A DNA stretch of 49,612 nucleotides from Knufia peltigerae (lineage: Eukaryota; Ascomycota; Eurotiomycetes; Chaetothyriales; Trichomeriaceae): positions 1 through 49,612 of the forward strand of contig JAPDRN010000192.1 of NCBI GenBank assembly GCA_030247855.1, read 5' to 3'. Both the position numbers and the translations under genes were made by a program. Shown in pieces: positions 16,889 through 26,086 of this stretch (positions within the stretch are counted from its first letter, which is position 1; the number at the start of each line of letters is the position of its first letter). Below the pieces are notes generated by a model. It was given only the letters and a program-made list of their open reading frames with translations, did not search any database and was not told the DNA's origin.

Positions 16889-18331
16889 TCAGTCGTCACC
16901 GGTCACGCGCAGGATCTCCTCCAGAGTGGTCACCCCGCTGTCGACCCAGCGCTGCCCGTCCTGGCGCAGGCTGCGCATGCCGGCACGGCGCGCGGCCTCG
17001 CGCAGCGCGGGTTCGCCCTGCCCTTCATGGATCAACGCGTGCACGCGCTCATCCACCACAAACAGTTCATGGATGCCGGTGCGCCCGCGGTAGCCACTGT
17101 TCGCGCAGGCCGGGCAGCCTACCGCCCGCCACACCGTGCGGCCATCGGTATCGGTCTCGGCACGCCGACACTGCAGGCACAGCCTGCGCACCAGCCGCTG
17201 CGCCAGCACGCCACGCAACGATGAGGCCAGCAGGAAAGGTTCCACGCCCATGTCCGCCAGTCGGGTCACCGCCGAAATCGCATCGTTGGTATGCAGCGAT
17301 GCCAGCACGCCGTGACCTGTCAACGACGACTGCACCGCGATCTGCGCCGTTTCCAGGTCACGGATCTCACCGATCATGATGGTGTCCGGATCCTGGCGCA
17401 GAATTGCGCGCAATGCCGTGCCGAAGCTCATGCCGATGCGCGCGTTGACCTGGATCTGGCCGATGCCGGCGAAGTCGTACTCCACCGGATCTTCCACGGT
17501 GAGGATGTTGCTGGTGCTGCTGTCGAGCTGCCCCAGTGCCGCATACAGTGATGTGGTCTTGCCACTGCCGGTAGGCCCGGTGACCAGCACGATGCCGTGC
17601 GGCTGGCGGATCAACCCGGTGAAGGTGGCCAGGGTGTCGTCGGCCATGCCCAGCCGCTGCAGCTGCAGTCGCCCGGCGTCCTTTTCCAGCAGGCGCAGCA
17701 CCGCGCGCTCGCCATGTCCGGTCGGCACCGTGGACACACGGATGTCCAGCGGTCTGCCACCCACGCGGATGGCGATGCGCCCATCCTGCGGCAGCCGCTT
17801 CTCCGCGATATCCAGGTGGGCCATGATCTTGATGCGCGATACCAGCGCCGCATGCAGTGCACGCCGTGGCTGTACCATGTCACGCAGGGTGCCATCGACG
17901 CGATAGCGCACCACCGAATGCGTTTCGAAGGGTTCGATGTGCAGGTCGCTGGCGCCATCACGCGCGGCCTGCGCCAGCAGCGCGTTGATCATGCGGATCA
18001 CCGGCGCGTCGTCCTGCGCATCCAGCAGATCGGTCACCTCGGGCATGTCCTGCATCAGCCGGTCGAGATCGACTTCACTTTCGGCCGCGCCGACCACCGC
18101 TGCGGCATCGCCACCGTCACGATACTGTTCGCCCAACCGCTGCTGCCAGACCGCCGCATCCAGCACCTGGAACGGTACTGGCCCGTGCCGGCGGCGCAGC
18201 TCGGCCACTGCCCAGGCGGCGGTCTCGGCGGTCCCCAGCAGTACCGGCGCGCCGCCTGCTTCGGCCAGCATCACCCCGTGGCTGCGCACCCAGGCGTACG
18301 GCAGCAATGGCAACGGCACGGGCATGCTCAT
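16889..18331 (-). CDS. gspE: Type II secretion ATPase GspE
   Basis: This 480-residue cytoplasmic ATPase powers pseudopilus assembly. Visible motifs are Walker A GPTGSGKTT (252-260), the Asp box around TVEDPVEYDF, Walker B IMIGEIRDLETA, the His box TGHGVLASLHTNDA, and a zinc-binding tetracysteine pair CLQC...CPAC. The N-terminal region (1-110) is shorter than in classical GspE, and EVTDLLDAQDDAPVIRMIN leads into the core. Its start overlaps the gspD stop (ATGA), and gspF follows after 7 bases. Position D-E-F equals hxcQ-R-S of P. aeruginosa. Confidence 0.94.
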   Translation of the reverse strand: MSMPVPLPLLPYAWVRSHGVMLAEAGGAPVLLGTAETAAWAVAELRRRHGPVPFQVLDAAVWQQRLGEQYRDGGDAAAVVGAAESEVDLDRLMQDMPEVTDLLDAQDDAPVIRMINALLAQAARDGASDLHIEPFETHSVVRYRVDGTLRDMVQPRRALHAALVSRIKIMAHLDIAEKRLPQDGRIAIRVGGRPLDIRVSTVPTGHGERAVLRLLEKDAGRLQLQRLGMADDTLATFTGLIRQPHGIVLVTGPTGSGKTTSLYAALGQLDSSTSNILTVEDPVEYDFAGIGQIQVNARIGMSFGTALRAILRQDPDTIMIGEIRDLETAQIAVQSSLTGHGVLASLHTNDAISAVTRLADMGVEPFLLASSLRGVLAQRLVRRLCLQCRRAETDTDGRTVWRAVGCPACANSGYRGRTGIHELFVVDERVHALIHEGQGEPALREAARRAGMRSLRQDGQRWVDSGVTTLEEILRVTGDD

Positions 18332-20703
18332 GGCCCGATGACCAGTTCCGGGGTGTAGCCCAGCCCGCGCAGCTGCTGCAGCGCAGGGTCGAGCGTGGCC
18401 GGGTCGCGCGCCACCCGCACCCGCAGACGCTGTCCCGTTTCGCCCGGCGTGGTCTGGGCATAGGCCTGCAGGCCAAGCGCGCGCACCTGTGCCACGGCCT
18501 GGATCGCACGCGCCGCATCCAGCCCCTGCGCGAACTGCACCACCTGCACATTGCCCTCGCTGGCCGGATACAACGCCGCAAGGCTGCCGTTCTGCGGCGG
18601 CTGGCCCTGGCCATCGCGCGCATTGCCCTGGCCAAGCACCGACAGGTCCTGCGGCGGAAGCTGCGGTGCCGACAGCGCCGGCAACGCCCAGCTCTGTACC
18701 GGCTGCGCAGCGGCCTGTGCATTGCGCATGTAGTCGTAGCGGTCGCGGGTCAGGCGCTGTCCGGCGGCCGGGTCGCGCACCACGTGCGGGCGCAGGAACA
18801 CCATCAGGTTGGTCTTGGCCCGCTTGCGCGTGTCGCTGCGGAACAGCGCGCCCAGCACCGGAATCTTACCCAGCCCCGGAACAGCATCGCGGCCATGACT
18901 GACGCTGTCTTCCAGCAGGCCGCCCAGCACCATGATCTGGCCGTCATCGAGCAGCACGCTGGTATCCAGCGCCCGCTTGTTGGTGATGATGCCGGCGCTG
19001 CCCGAGCTCTGCGCATCGATGCTGCTGACTTCCTGGTAGATGTCCAGCTTCACCGTGCCACCCTCGGAAATCTGCGGGCGCACCCGCAGCTTCAGGCCCA
19101 CGTCCTCGCGTTCGATGGTCTGGAACGGGTTGTTGCTGCCACCGCCACCGTCGGTCACATAGCGGCCACTGACGAAGGGCACGGTCTGCCCGACCATGAT
19201 GCTGGCCGCCTCGTTGTCCAGCGTCATCAGGTTCGGCGTGGAAAGGATGTTGGCGCCGCCTTTGCTCTGCAGGGCATTGGCCAGCGCTTTCATGTTGAGG
19301 ATCTGGCCGACGCCCGGCAGGTTGATGGTGCCGTCGATCACGCCGATGTTGAGGCCGTCCTTCGGCAGTACATCCAGCGTGGTGCGCGCAGTCGTGCTGA
19401 TGCCACTGCCACCGGTGGCGCCACCGAAATGGGTACCACCGAACGTGCGGCCGTTGCCCAGCATCCATTGCACGCCCAGTTCAGCGGCATCGGTCTGGTT
19501 GACCTCCACGATGAGGCTCTCCACCAGCACCTGCGCCCGCCTCTGGTCGAGCTGGTCGATCACCCGCCGCAGGTTGCGGTACACCGGCTCCGGGGCAGAG
19601 ATCAGCAGGGTGTTGGTGGCGATGTCCGCCTGCACCGAGATGCCGTTCTGGCTGAAGCCGGTGCTGCCGGCATCGATCGGATCACGACGACCCGGGTCAA
19701 GCCGCGGTGATTCCAGCGCATTGCCCTTGCTCTTGCCCTGTGCCGGTTGCGCCGGCGTGCTGGCGTTGGGGCTGGTCTCGCCCGGCAATGCAGTGATGCC
19801 GTCGCTGCTGCCCATGGCCGGCGCATCGCTCTGCCCTGCCACCACGCCACGCAGCACCCCGGCCAGCTGGGTGGCCTGGGCATTGCGCAGGTACACCACA
19901 TGCAGGTTGCCGGACTCATCCTGGGCCTTGTCCAGCTTCTCCACCAGCTGCCGCGCCAGGCGCGTGCGGCCCGGGCTGCTGGAGCGCAGCAGCACGCTGT
20001 TGCTGCGCGGGTCGGCCATCACCACCACCTTCTGCGCCGGCTCCGCGTCCTGCGCATCCAGCAATGGTGCGACCATCGCCGCCACGTCCACGGCAATGCC
20101 CTGCTGCAGCTTGACCACGTCGGTGTCCATGCCGGCCGGCGTATCCACGCTGGCGATTACCCGCGCGATGCGCTCCAGGTTGTCGGCGTAGTCGGTGATG
20201 ACCAGCGTGTTGTTGCCGGGGTTCGCGGTGATCGGATTGTCCGCGGTGATCATCGGCCGCAGCACCGCCACCAGCGCCGCAGCGCTCTCGTAGCGCAGGG
20301 CAAACGTGCGCGTGGCTATCTCGCCTCCCGCACCGCCGGCACCAACGCGCCCGCCCAGCAGCTTGGCATCGGCCTGCGGCACCACCCGGCTGACGCCTCC
20401 ACTTTCAACCACGGCAAACCCGCGCATGCGCAATGCACCCAGCAACAGCTGGTAAGCCTGCACACGGCTGACCGGCCCATCGGAGACCACGGTCATCTTG
20501 CCGGTCACCCGTGGATCAACCAGGAACTGGCGCCCGGTGAAGCGTGCCGCCATGCGCAGCACCCCGCCGATGTCGGTGTCCACCAGATTCAGCTGCACCG
20601 GTTCGCCACTGGCGTCCTGCGCCTGCACCGCTGCCGGAAGATGGGCCAGGCCCACCACCAGTGCCAGTACCGCGCTGCAGCCCAGGCTGCGCATCGCCTT
20701 CAT
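18328..20703 (-). CDS. gspD: Type II secretin GspD with a C-terminal SPOR-like extension
   Basis: The 791-residue outer-membrane secretin has a signal peptide ending near AVQAQ and no usable lipobox. N0 (QLNLVDTDIGGVLRMAARFTG) and N1-N3 domains (about 30-370) are followed by a secretin core with VPFVSGRY, a gate region and IPVLGALFR up to about residue 640. After a Gln/Pro-rich linker, residues 716-791 form a segment with a beta-alpha-beta-beta-alpha-beta pattern like a SPOR peptidoglycan-binding domain (VQVVQFAQG ... LRVRVARD ... PELVIG). A pilotin-binding S-domain was not recognised. P. aeruginosa HxcQ is reported to be a lipid-anchored secretin, so targeting here must differ. The start overlaps the gspM stop. 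Confidence 0.92.
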   Translation of the reverse strand: MKAMRSLGCSAVLALVVGLAHLPAAVQAQDASGEPVQLNLVDTDIGGVLRMAARFTGRQFLVDPRVTGKMTVVSDGPVSRVQAYQLLLGALRMRGFAVVESGGVSRVVPQADAKLLGGRVGAGGAGGEIATRTFALRYESAAALVAVLRPMITADNPITANPGNNTLVITDYADNLERIARVIASVDTPAGMDTDVVKLQQGIAVDVAAMVAPLLDAQDAEPAQKVVVMADPRSNSVLLRSSSPGRTRLARQLVEKLDKAQDESGNLHVVYLRNAQATQLAGVLRGVVAGQSDAPAMGSSDGITALPGETSPNASTPAQPAQGKSKGNALESPRLDPGRRDPIDAGSTGFSQNGISVQADIATNTLLISAPEPVYRNLRRVIDQLDQRRAQVLVESLIVEVNQTDAAELGVQWMLGNGRTFGGTHFGGATGGSGISTTARTTLDVLPKDGLNIGVIDGTINLPGVGQILNMKALANALQSKGGANILSTPNLMTLDNEAASIMVGQTVPFVSGRYVTDGGGGSNNPFQTIEREDVGLKLRVRPQISEGGTVKLDIYQEVSSIDAQSSGSAGIITNKRALDTSVLLDDGQIMVLGGLLEDSVSHGRDAVPGLGKIPVLGALFRSDTRKRAKTNLMVFLRPHVVRDPAAGQRLTRDRYDYMRNAQAAAQPVQSWALPALSAPQLPPQDLSVLGQGNARDGQGQPPQNGSLAALYPASEGNVQVVQFAQGLDAARAIQAVAQVRALGLQAYAQTTPGETGQRLRVRVARDPATLDPALQQLRGLGYTPELVIGP

Positions 20704-21227
20704 GGATGGCCACCGCCATTGGCGGCCATCACGATGTTTCCGGAAATCCGTGCCGCCGGCATGTTCGCGTCCCCTGTGCGTTGCAGTTGCAGCTGCTGCA
20801 GTTCGATGGCCGGGTCGGCCAGCAAGGGCAGCAGCCAGTTCCAGAGCGCATCGGCGGGCACACTGCGCACCTGCAGGTGCCAGCGCCCGTCACGCGTTTC
20901 GATATGCAGGCTGCCGGCCAGGCCGGCCGCGGTGATCTGTTGGCGCAGCCCGGCAAGCGTCGGCCGCTGGCCCTGTGCCTGCTGCTGTTGTTCACGGGCG
21001 CGCAGCAGCGGCGCAAGTGCCGCCGACTGCGCCTGCAGTCGTGGCAGTTCAGCCTGCCAATGGCTGCGCTGTTTCAGCAGCGGCTGCAGCCAGCCCAACC
21101 ACAGTGCAGCCGCCACTACCGCTGCAGACATCAACAGCAGCATCGCGCGCTCGCGCGCCGCCAATCGCTGCCAACGCTGCTGCAGCCCATTCAGAGAGGC
21201 CGCTGGGCGCAACCCGGCTGCGGTCAC
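20700..21227 (-). CDS. gspM: Type II secretion protein GspM
   Basis: The 175-residue inner-membrane protein has a short cytoplasmic N-terminus, one transmembrane helix (AMLLLMSAAVVAAALWLGWL, about 29-48), a Gln-rich coiled coil (about 50-90) and a small periplasmic ferredoxin-like domain. The GTG start overlaps the gspL stop (GTGA). GspM pairs with GspL in the assembly platform. Sequence identity within this family is low, so the call rests on topology, length and position L-M-D. Confidence 0.82.
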   Translation of the reverse strand: MTAAGLRPAASLNGLQQRWQRLAARERAMLLLMSAAVVAAALWLGWLQPLLKQRSHWQAELPRLQAQSAALAPLLRAREQQQQAQGQRPTLAGLRQQITAAGLAGSLHIETRDGRWHLQVRSVPADALWNWLLPLLADPAIELQQLQLQRTGDANMPAARISGNIVMAANGGGHP

Positions 21228-22390
21228 GGCGCAGCCCCGCTGCTTATCCGCAACCGGCCACCGGCTTCGCGCGCAAGCTGCAGCCCCTGTGCCTGCGTCG
21301 CCTGTTGCCAGCGCTCCAGCCGTTGCGCGTCCTCGGCCAACGCCTGCGCGTCGGCATCCAGCTCCATCTCCAGCTGACCCGGCTGATAGCGCAGGCTGCG
21401 AATCTGGCCAGCCAGCTCAGGGATGGCCTGCAGCACGCTGGCAACCTGCTGCTGCACGGCAGGAAGCGTCCGTGGTGCTGCCGGCACTGCCAGGGCACGC
21501 CGCGCCTGCAGCACCGGATCGACCACTTCGTGGATCTCGGGGAAGTGCGTGCTGAACTGTTGCGTCATGTCCTGCCGCAAGGCTTCAGCCTCGCCATGCC
21601 AGCGCGATACCTGCAGTTGCAGACCCAGCGCAGCCAGCACCGTCGCCGCCAACGCAAGACCGATGGCCAGCCGCGGCGCGCCTGCACCCATGGCCGGCAA
21701 CGGCAGCGACCAGCCAGGCAGCGGACCGCTGGATTGCAGCGCCTGCGCCAGCACGCTGGCTGGCAGACGCTCGGCCCAGGCAGCCGGTACGGCATCGATC
21801 CACTGCACCGCCTGCACCCCGGCCTGCTGCAAGCGCACGGCCAGCATCTGCATCACCGAGGCCAGGTCGCGCCCGCTGCACCACTGGACGAAGCCACGAT
21901 CACGACCGCAGCGAACCAGTACGTGCTCGCCACATACCTGCAAGGTGGCCTGCCCGGCCGACCACGGCAGCAGCAAGGGCGTCGGATGCAGCGCGAGCAA
22001 CTGCAGCCCACAGTCCTGCAACTGCTGTTGCACCCGAGCAATCGCCTGCAGGCCAAGCCACGCCACCGCCACCGTGCCATCGGCTGCCTGCGTGCCATGG
22101 CCCAACGCTACCTCCTGCAGATCATCCAGCAGCATCGCTTCCACTTCGCCCTGCAGAGCGGCCTGCAGGCGTCGCCCGGACAGCGGCGGCAGCTGCAGCT
22201 CCAGCAGGATCAGGTCCTGCGGGTCCAGGCTCGCATGCACCATCGCCTGCGGAAAGCGCTGGCCCAGCGTCGACAGAGAGTCACTGCCCGTGGCAAGCAC
22301 ACGGTCCTTGTGCAGCTGCGCCCACTCGACCGCGCTGTCCCCATCCAATCGATCCAGCGCCGACAGGCGCATTCTCAGCTGGGTGCTCAT
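21224..22390 (-). CDS. gspL: Type II secretion protein GspL
   Basis: The 388-residue bitopic protein has a cytoplasmic actin-like domain (1-230, with LQLPPLSGRRLQAALQGEVE), one transmembrane helix (LAIGLALAATVLAALGLQLQ, about 243-262), and a periplasmic ferredoxin-like domain ending in GGRLRIS. ATG 22390 overlaps the gspK stop as ATGA and was preferred over the upstream start at 22408. GspL recruits the ATPase GspE to the membrane and contacts GspM and the pseudopilins. Confidence 0.88.
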   Translation of the reverse strand: MSTQLRMRLSALDRLDGDSAVEWAQLHKDRVLATGSDSLSTLGQRFPQAMVHASLDPQDLILLELQLPPLSGRRLQAALQGEVEAMLLDDLQEVALGHGTQAADGTVAVAWLGLQAIARVQQQLQDCGLQLLALHPTPLLLPWSAGQATLQVCGEHVLVRCGRDRGFVQWCSGRDLASVMQMLAVRLQQAGVQAVQWIDAVPAAWAERLPASVLAQALQSSGPLPGWSLPLPAMGAGAPRLAIGLALAATVLAALGLQLQVSRWHGEAEALRQDMTQQFSTHFPEIHEVVDPVLQARRALAVPAAPRTLPAVQQQVASVLQAIPELAGQIRSLRYQPGQLEMELDADAQALAEDAQRLERWQQATQAQGLQLAREAGGRLRISSGAAP

Positions 22391-23292
22391 GCACCGATCC
22401 TTGTCCATACCCGTTGCACACGCACGCTGTCATCGCGGTACTCGCGCCAGATCAATGCGCGGAAATCAACCGATGCGCCGTCGGCCTCCACCTGGCCTAC
22501 CGCCAGGAACCACTCGCTGTGGATACCGAGCGGCATCAACGCCATCTGCTCATTGCTCAGCTGCAGCCGATTGGCGATGTCACCGCGATTGAGCAGCCAG
22601 TGGCCACGATCGCGCTCGCCCAGCAGCGCCTGCAGGCGCCCGGCATCCACTCCGGGTGCAATCGCCTGCAGTACGGCGATATCACTTGTATTGGCGTTGA
22701 CCAGGGTCTGCGCAGGCAGCACCACCGTGTGCCGTGCCAGTGCCTGTACCGCCAGCGGATCGGCGCCGGCCAGCACCTGTTCGATCAGCGACTCACGCGG
22801 CAACGGCGCACGCGCCTGCCGCTCGCCATCGCGCAGGCGCGACTGGATCAGTGTTGCGGCGCTGGCACAGGCGGCGCGAGACAGCCCCTGCCCGGCACAC
22901 AGGGTGGTGAACGCACGCAGTGCCTCCGCTGCAGGTTGGCCGTCGGCCAGCAGCGTGCGCAGGTTGAACTTCGACTGCGCGTCCACCAACTGCAGGTGCA
23001 CCGGCAGTGGCAACTGAAGCTGCAGCGGACGCGCCCAGCGTCCGCTGCCAACAGTGGTCAACTGCTCGCGCGCGTCGTCACGCAACTGCTGCGAGGCGCG
23101 CTCCAGGGTGGCATCCACGGTCATACGCACCTGCATGCGCAGCTGATCGCTGCGTACCGCACGCAGCTGCGCCGACTGACGGGTCAGCAGCGCCGTGGCG
23201 ATCACCGCCACCAGCGCCACCACCAGCATCGCCACGATCACCGCCATGCCCTGCTGGCGGGCAAACGCACCTGGAATGTTCCGGCGTGCCAT
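22387..23292 (-). CDS. gspK: Type II secretion pseudopilin GspK
   Basis: The 301-residue minor pseudopilin begins MARRNIPGAFARQQG/MAVIVAMLVVAL. Cleavage would follow Gly, and mature position 5 is not Glu, as is usual for GspK. The large globular insert has the GspK signatures QSKFNLRTLL (the N-x-L calcium-site region), NANTSDIAVLQAIAPGV and a C-terminal SEWFLAVGQV strand. It caps the pseudopilus with GspI and GspJ. Only 9 bases separate it from gspG. H, I and J, which normally precede K, are absent here and occur on the opposite strand at 2-1355. Confidence 0.92.
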   Translation of the reverse strand: MARRNIPGAFARQQGMAVIVAMLVVALVAVIATALLTRQSAQLRAVRSDQLRMQVRMTVDATLERASQQLRDDAREQLTTVGSGRWARPLQLQLPLPVHLQLVDAQSKFNLRTLLADGQPAAEALRAFTTLCAGQGLSRAACASAATLIQSRLRDGERQARAPLPRESLIEQVLAGADPLAVQALARHTVVLPAQTLVNANTSDIAVLQAIAPGVDAGRLQALLGERDRGHWLLNRGDIANRLQLSNEQMALMPLGIHSEWFLAVGQVEADGASVDFRALIWREYRDDSVRVQRVWTRIGA

Positions 23293-23301
23293 TGTCTGGC
23301 C

Positions 23302-23739
23302 TCACAACTGCCAGGAGCCGATGTCTGCGTTGCCGGCCTCACCGCCGGGCTTGCTGTCGGCCCCCAATGAGAACACGTCGATATCGCTGTGCGTGCCGGG
23401 GTTCTGGTACTGGTAGGGGTGCCCCCACGGGTCAGCCGGCAGGCGGTCGAGATACGGCGTGACCGGCATCGCAGCACTGCCCTGCGGCGGTTTCACCAGC
23501 GCCTGCAACCCCTGCTCGGGACTGGGGTAACGACCATTGTCCAGCCGGTACAGCTTCATCGCCTGCATCAGCGCGGCGATGTCCTGGCGTGCCGCCACCA
23601 CGCGGGCTTGGTCGGGGCGATCCATCAGCCGGGGCACGATCAGCGCAGCCAGAATGCCGATGATGACCACCACCACCATGATCTCGATCAGGCTGAAGCC
23701 CTGCTGCCGAGCCCTGCGACCACCCATCTGCGTTGCCAT
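23302..23739 (-). CDS. gspG: Type II secretion major pseudopilin GspG
   Basis: The 145-residue protein starts with a 14-residue basic leader and cleavage site QQG/FSLIEIMVVVVIIGILAA, with Glu at mature position 5. The C-terminal domain has the GspG hallmarks RLDNGRYPSPEQGLQAL, DPWGHPYQYQNPG and a calcium loop DVFSLGADSKPGGE. It is the main subunit of the type II pseudopilus. It is the first secretion gene of the minus-strand cluster (order G-K-L-M-D-E-F, as hxcT-X-Y-Z-Q-R-S). Confidence 0.95.
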   Translation of the reverse strand: MATQMGGRRARQQGFSLIEIMVVVVIIGILAALIVPRLMDRPDQARVVAARQDIAALMQAMKLYRLDNGRYPSPEQGLQALVKPPQGSAAMPVTPYLDRLPADPWGHPYQYQNPGTHSDIDVFSLGADSKPGGEAGNADIGSWQL

Positions 23740-23796
23740 TGTTCCGCCCTCATCATCCTGGAAGAGACCGCTGCCCCATGGTCAGCGGCGCATGTG

Positions 23797-24381
23797 TCAG
23801 TACGATAAACATCCTGCGGAAATCCGCTGTTCCTGCAGCCGGTCACCCACGCGGCGTGCATTGGCCATGCAGGCAGCGTCCAGCAGCGACGACGGAACGC
23901 GCGCAAGCGTGTCCTCCACGCAGTGCTGCAGCAGGGGCGTGGCGCACGCCTGCAGCAGACACATGCACTGCAGGGGCGACCAGGCCATGCCATGGTCGAA
24001 GCCGATGAACTGCCGATACACCTGGTGATAGCGAAGATCGTCGTGCAGGCGTTGCACGGTCGCGGGCGCGCGCAGCGCGACCAGCAGCACCGCACGTTGC
24101 ACCATGCGCATCTCGCCGTACTCCTGCGCAAGACTGGACATGGCCGCCTCCGGCCACGGCTGCAGGCGCGCATCCAGCGCCTGCCGCAGCAGCATCAACG
24201 GATGCCCGCTGGCATCCAGCGTTGACCACCTTGCGGCGTCGGCCCAGGCATCGCTGGACAGCATCCACACCCACGGCTGTCCGTAGCGCTGCACGTTCAC
24301 GGGTGCATGCCGTGCCTGCTCCAGCGACTGGCTCAGGTGGCGATCCAGCTCCAGCATGCTGATCCTGCGACTGTCGTTCAT
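23797..24381 (-). CDS. Unknown protein: Phd/YefM-like N-terminus plus IS5-transposase-like segment (copy 2)
   Basis: The 194-residue protein is a paralogue of its neighbour at 24501-25052. Residues 6-50 (ISMLELDRHLSQSLEQARH, then VQRYGQPWVWMLSSDAW) match the Phd/YefM antitoxin pattern of an N-terminal helix, a strand with R-x-G, and VxxS. Residues about 90-135 (MVQRAVLLVALRAP, LHDDLRYHQVYRQFIGFD) resemble the N-terminal helical domain of IS5-family transposases (InsH N-terminal/DUF772). No catalytic transposase domain and no toxin gene are nearby. Its place between vreR and gspG suggests regulation of, or co-expression with, the secretion genes. The function is unknown. Confidence 0.7.
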   Translation of the reverse strand: MNDSRRISMLELDRHLSQSLEQARHAPVNVQRYGQPWVWMLSSDAWADAARWSTLDASGHPLMLLRQALDARLQPWPEAAMSSLAQEYGEMRMVQRAVLLVALRAPATVQRLHDDLRYHQVYRQFIGFDHGMAWSPLQCMCLLQACATPLLQHCVEDTLARVPSSLLDAACMANARRVGDRLQEQRISAGCLSY

Positions 24382-24500
24382 CGGCGTCGCCTGCGCTCCG
24401 CGACGCGGGAGCGTCGTACTCTGCAGAAGACGTCAGCAAGGCAACCGAAGCGACAGCACGAACGCGATGTTGAGCAGTGCGTGGCAGCATCGCGGGAATG

Positions 24501-25052
24501 TCACCGCAGCGTCATCCGCCTGCAGGCTTCCAGGTCCAGGCGCGGAGCATCGCCGCCACAGCGTCGGGCCAGCACGGCAACGTCGCTGCGCTGTGCGAAT
24601 GCGGCCAGTGCGTGCATCGCATCCGGGTCATCCAACAGTACCGCCATCGACGCCTGCAGCAACGGCAGCTGCCATCCCTCCATCTGCGCATCGGTGGCGG
24701 CCACGAACCAGTGCCACAACCGGTGGTAGCGCACGTGATCGTGAAGCGCCGCAAGACCCTCGATGCCATGCATCGCCATCAACAGCAGCGCGCGCGCCAG
24801 TGCAGCTGCAGGCAGCGCCCCCGATTCGGACAGCGGCAGTGCCTGCCGCTGCAACCGCAACAGCATCGCCAACGGATGGTCCTGCGGCTCGAATTCCAGC
24901 AGCACCGCCTGCTGTCGCCACTGCGCGTCGGACACCACGCATACCCACGGCGCGCCATAGCGGTGCACCATCAGCGGCCGCCGCTGGGTGGTTTCCAACA
25001 GCGCCGACAGATTACGGCGCAGATCCAACACACCGATGGTCTCGTTGCGCAT
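24501..25052 (-). CDS. Unknown protein: Phd/YefM-like N-terminus plus IS5-transposase-like segment (copy 1)
   Basis: This 183-residue protein has the same two-part plan as the next gene. An N-terminal segment (IGVLDLRRNLSALLETTQRR, then VHRYGAPWVCVVSDAQW) looks like the DNA-binding half of Phd/YefM antitoxins. A helical C-terminal part (LARALLLMAMHGIEGL, HDHVRYHRLWHWFVAATD) looks like the N-terminus of IS5 transposases. ATG 25052 was chosen because GGAGAGG lies at a normal distance; ATG 25067 has no such site. It lies 53 bases after vreR and 119 bases before its paralogue. Tandem duplication inside a conserved secretion locus points to a locus-specific role, possibly in transcription. Confidence 0.7.
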   Translation of the reverse strand: MRNETIGVLDLRRNLSALLETTQRRPLMVHRYGAPWVCVVSDAQWRQQAVLLEFEPQDHPLAMLLRLQRQALPLSESGALPAAALARALLLMAMHGIEGLAALHDHVRYHRLWHWFVAATDAQMEGWQLPLLQASMAVLLDDPDAMHALAAFAQRSDVAVLARRCGGDAPRLDLEACRRMTLR

Positions 25053-25105
25053 CCTTGGCCTCTCCATGCATGCAGCGGCCGTGCGCGTCGCGCGCAGCCA
25101 GGGTC

Positions 25106-26086
25106 TTACCCCAAGACGGCAATTCCACCCGGAAAGCGACGCAGGCCGAGCGACATCGTCTGCCCGAGCTGCTCCAGCGCCGCATCCGGATCATCGATAC
25201 GGAAGCGGCCGCTGACCGGGGCGCGCGCCAGTGCCGATTCGCCCAGCAGCACCTTGCCGCGCCGGTAGCGGTTGATCTCGGCCACTACCTCACGCAGCGG
25301 CGCGCGGCGGAACACCAGCATGCCTTCGGTCCACGCGCTGACTTCGGCCGCCACCGCTTCGGCCACCACGCCGCTGAGACGCTCGTCATACACCGTCTGC
25401 TGGCCGGCCTGCAGCTGCAGGCGACCTTGCGGATGCTCGATGCGAACGCTGCCACGCAGGCAGGTCACACGCACCTGGCCGTCGGTGTTGCGCACATCCA
25501 GGCGTGCTGCGCCCTCGTCGGCTACAAGGCAGCCCGGCCCGGCGAACAGTGCCAGGCGTGTCCCCGCTGCAGCGTCGATCGCAGCCTGTCCCTGCACAAG
25601 CTCGAAGCCCTCACCCTGCGCGTCGCTGCGCCGGCGCAGGCTGCTCTGCGTATCCAGTTCGATCTTCAGATGTGGCGTCGGCGCAATCAACAGCCGCTCG
25701 CCGGTACCGGTGTGGAAATCGGCCGTCATCGCCGTCACCGAAGGCCACAGACCCAACGGCGGGTGCAGCGCAGCCACCACGGCCAGGCTCGCCGGTGCCG
25801 CCACGGCCGCACCAAGGAATGCGCGCCGGCTCCAGCGTTGCACCGGGGTTGCCGCTTGCGGCTGTCGTGCGGCTGCAGGCAGCTGCTCACCGGCCAGGCG
25901 TACCTGTTCCCATTGCCGCTTCGCGCGTGCAAAGGCCTGCCGATGGCCGGGATCGGCCTCGCACCATTGGCGGAATTTCCTGCCATCGGCCGCCGTGGCC
26001 TCGCCCGAGGTCAACCGCACCACCCACGCATGGGCCTGGCGCTCCACGGCGTCGAGCGGGCGGTGCGGTTGATCGTCAGCGTCCAT
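25106..26086 (-). CDS. vreR: FecR-type anti-sigma factor (VreR-like)
   Basis: The 326-residue membrane protein has a cytoplasmic N-terminal DUF4880-type segment (AHAWVVRLTSGEATAADGRK, FRQWCEADPGHRQAF), one transmembrane helix preceded by RR (AFLGAAVAAPASLAVVAAL, about 106-125), and a periplasmic FecR beta domain with a C-terminal STN-like part (APLREVVAEINRY). ATG 26086 gives the expected N-terminus. It should hold the ECF sigma factor encoded 69 bases upstream and respond to the periplasmic partner at 26703-27383. The trio A-I-R in this order, upstream of type II genes, equals P. aeruginosa vreAIR. Confidence 0.87.
   Translation of the reverse strand: MDADDQPHRPLDAVERQAHAWVVRLTSGEATAADGRKFRQWCEADPGHRQAFARAKRQWEQVRLAGEQLPAAARQPQAATPVQRWSRRAFLGAAVAAPASLAVVAALHPPLGLWPSVTAMTADFHTGTGERLLIAPTPHLKIELDTQSSLRRRSDAQGEGFELVQGQAAIDAAAGTRLALFAGPGCLVADEGAARLDVRNTDGQVRVTCLRGSVRIEHPQGRLQLQAGQQTVYDERLSGVVAEAVAAEVSAWTEGMLVFRRAPLREVVAEINRYRRGKVLLGESALARAPVSGRFRIDDPDAALEQLGQTMSLGLRRFPGGIAVLG

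Noticed and set aside
23797..25052. A type II toxin-antitoxin pair
   Set aside because: Both genes have the antitoxin-like N-terminus and neither looks like a toxin, so a classical pair is not supported.
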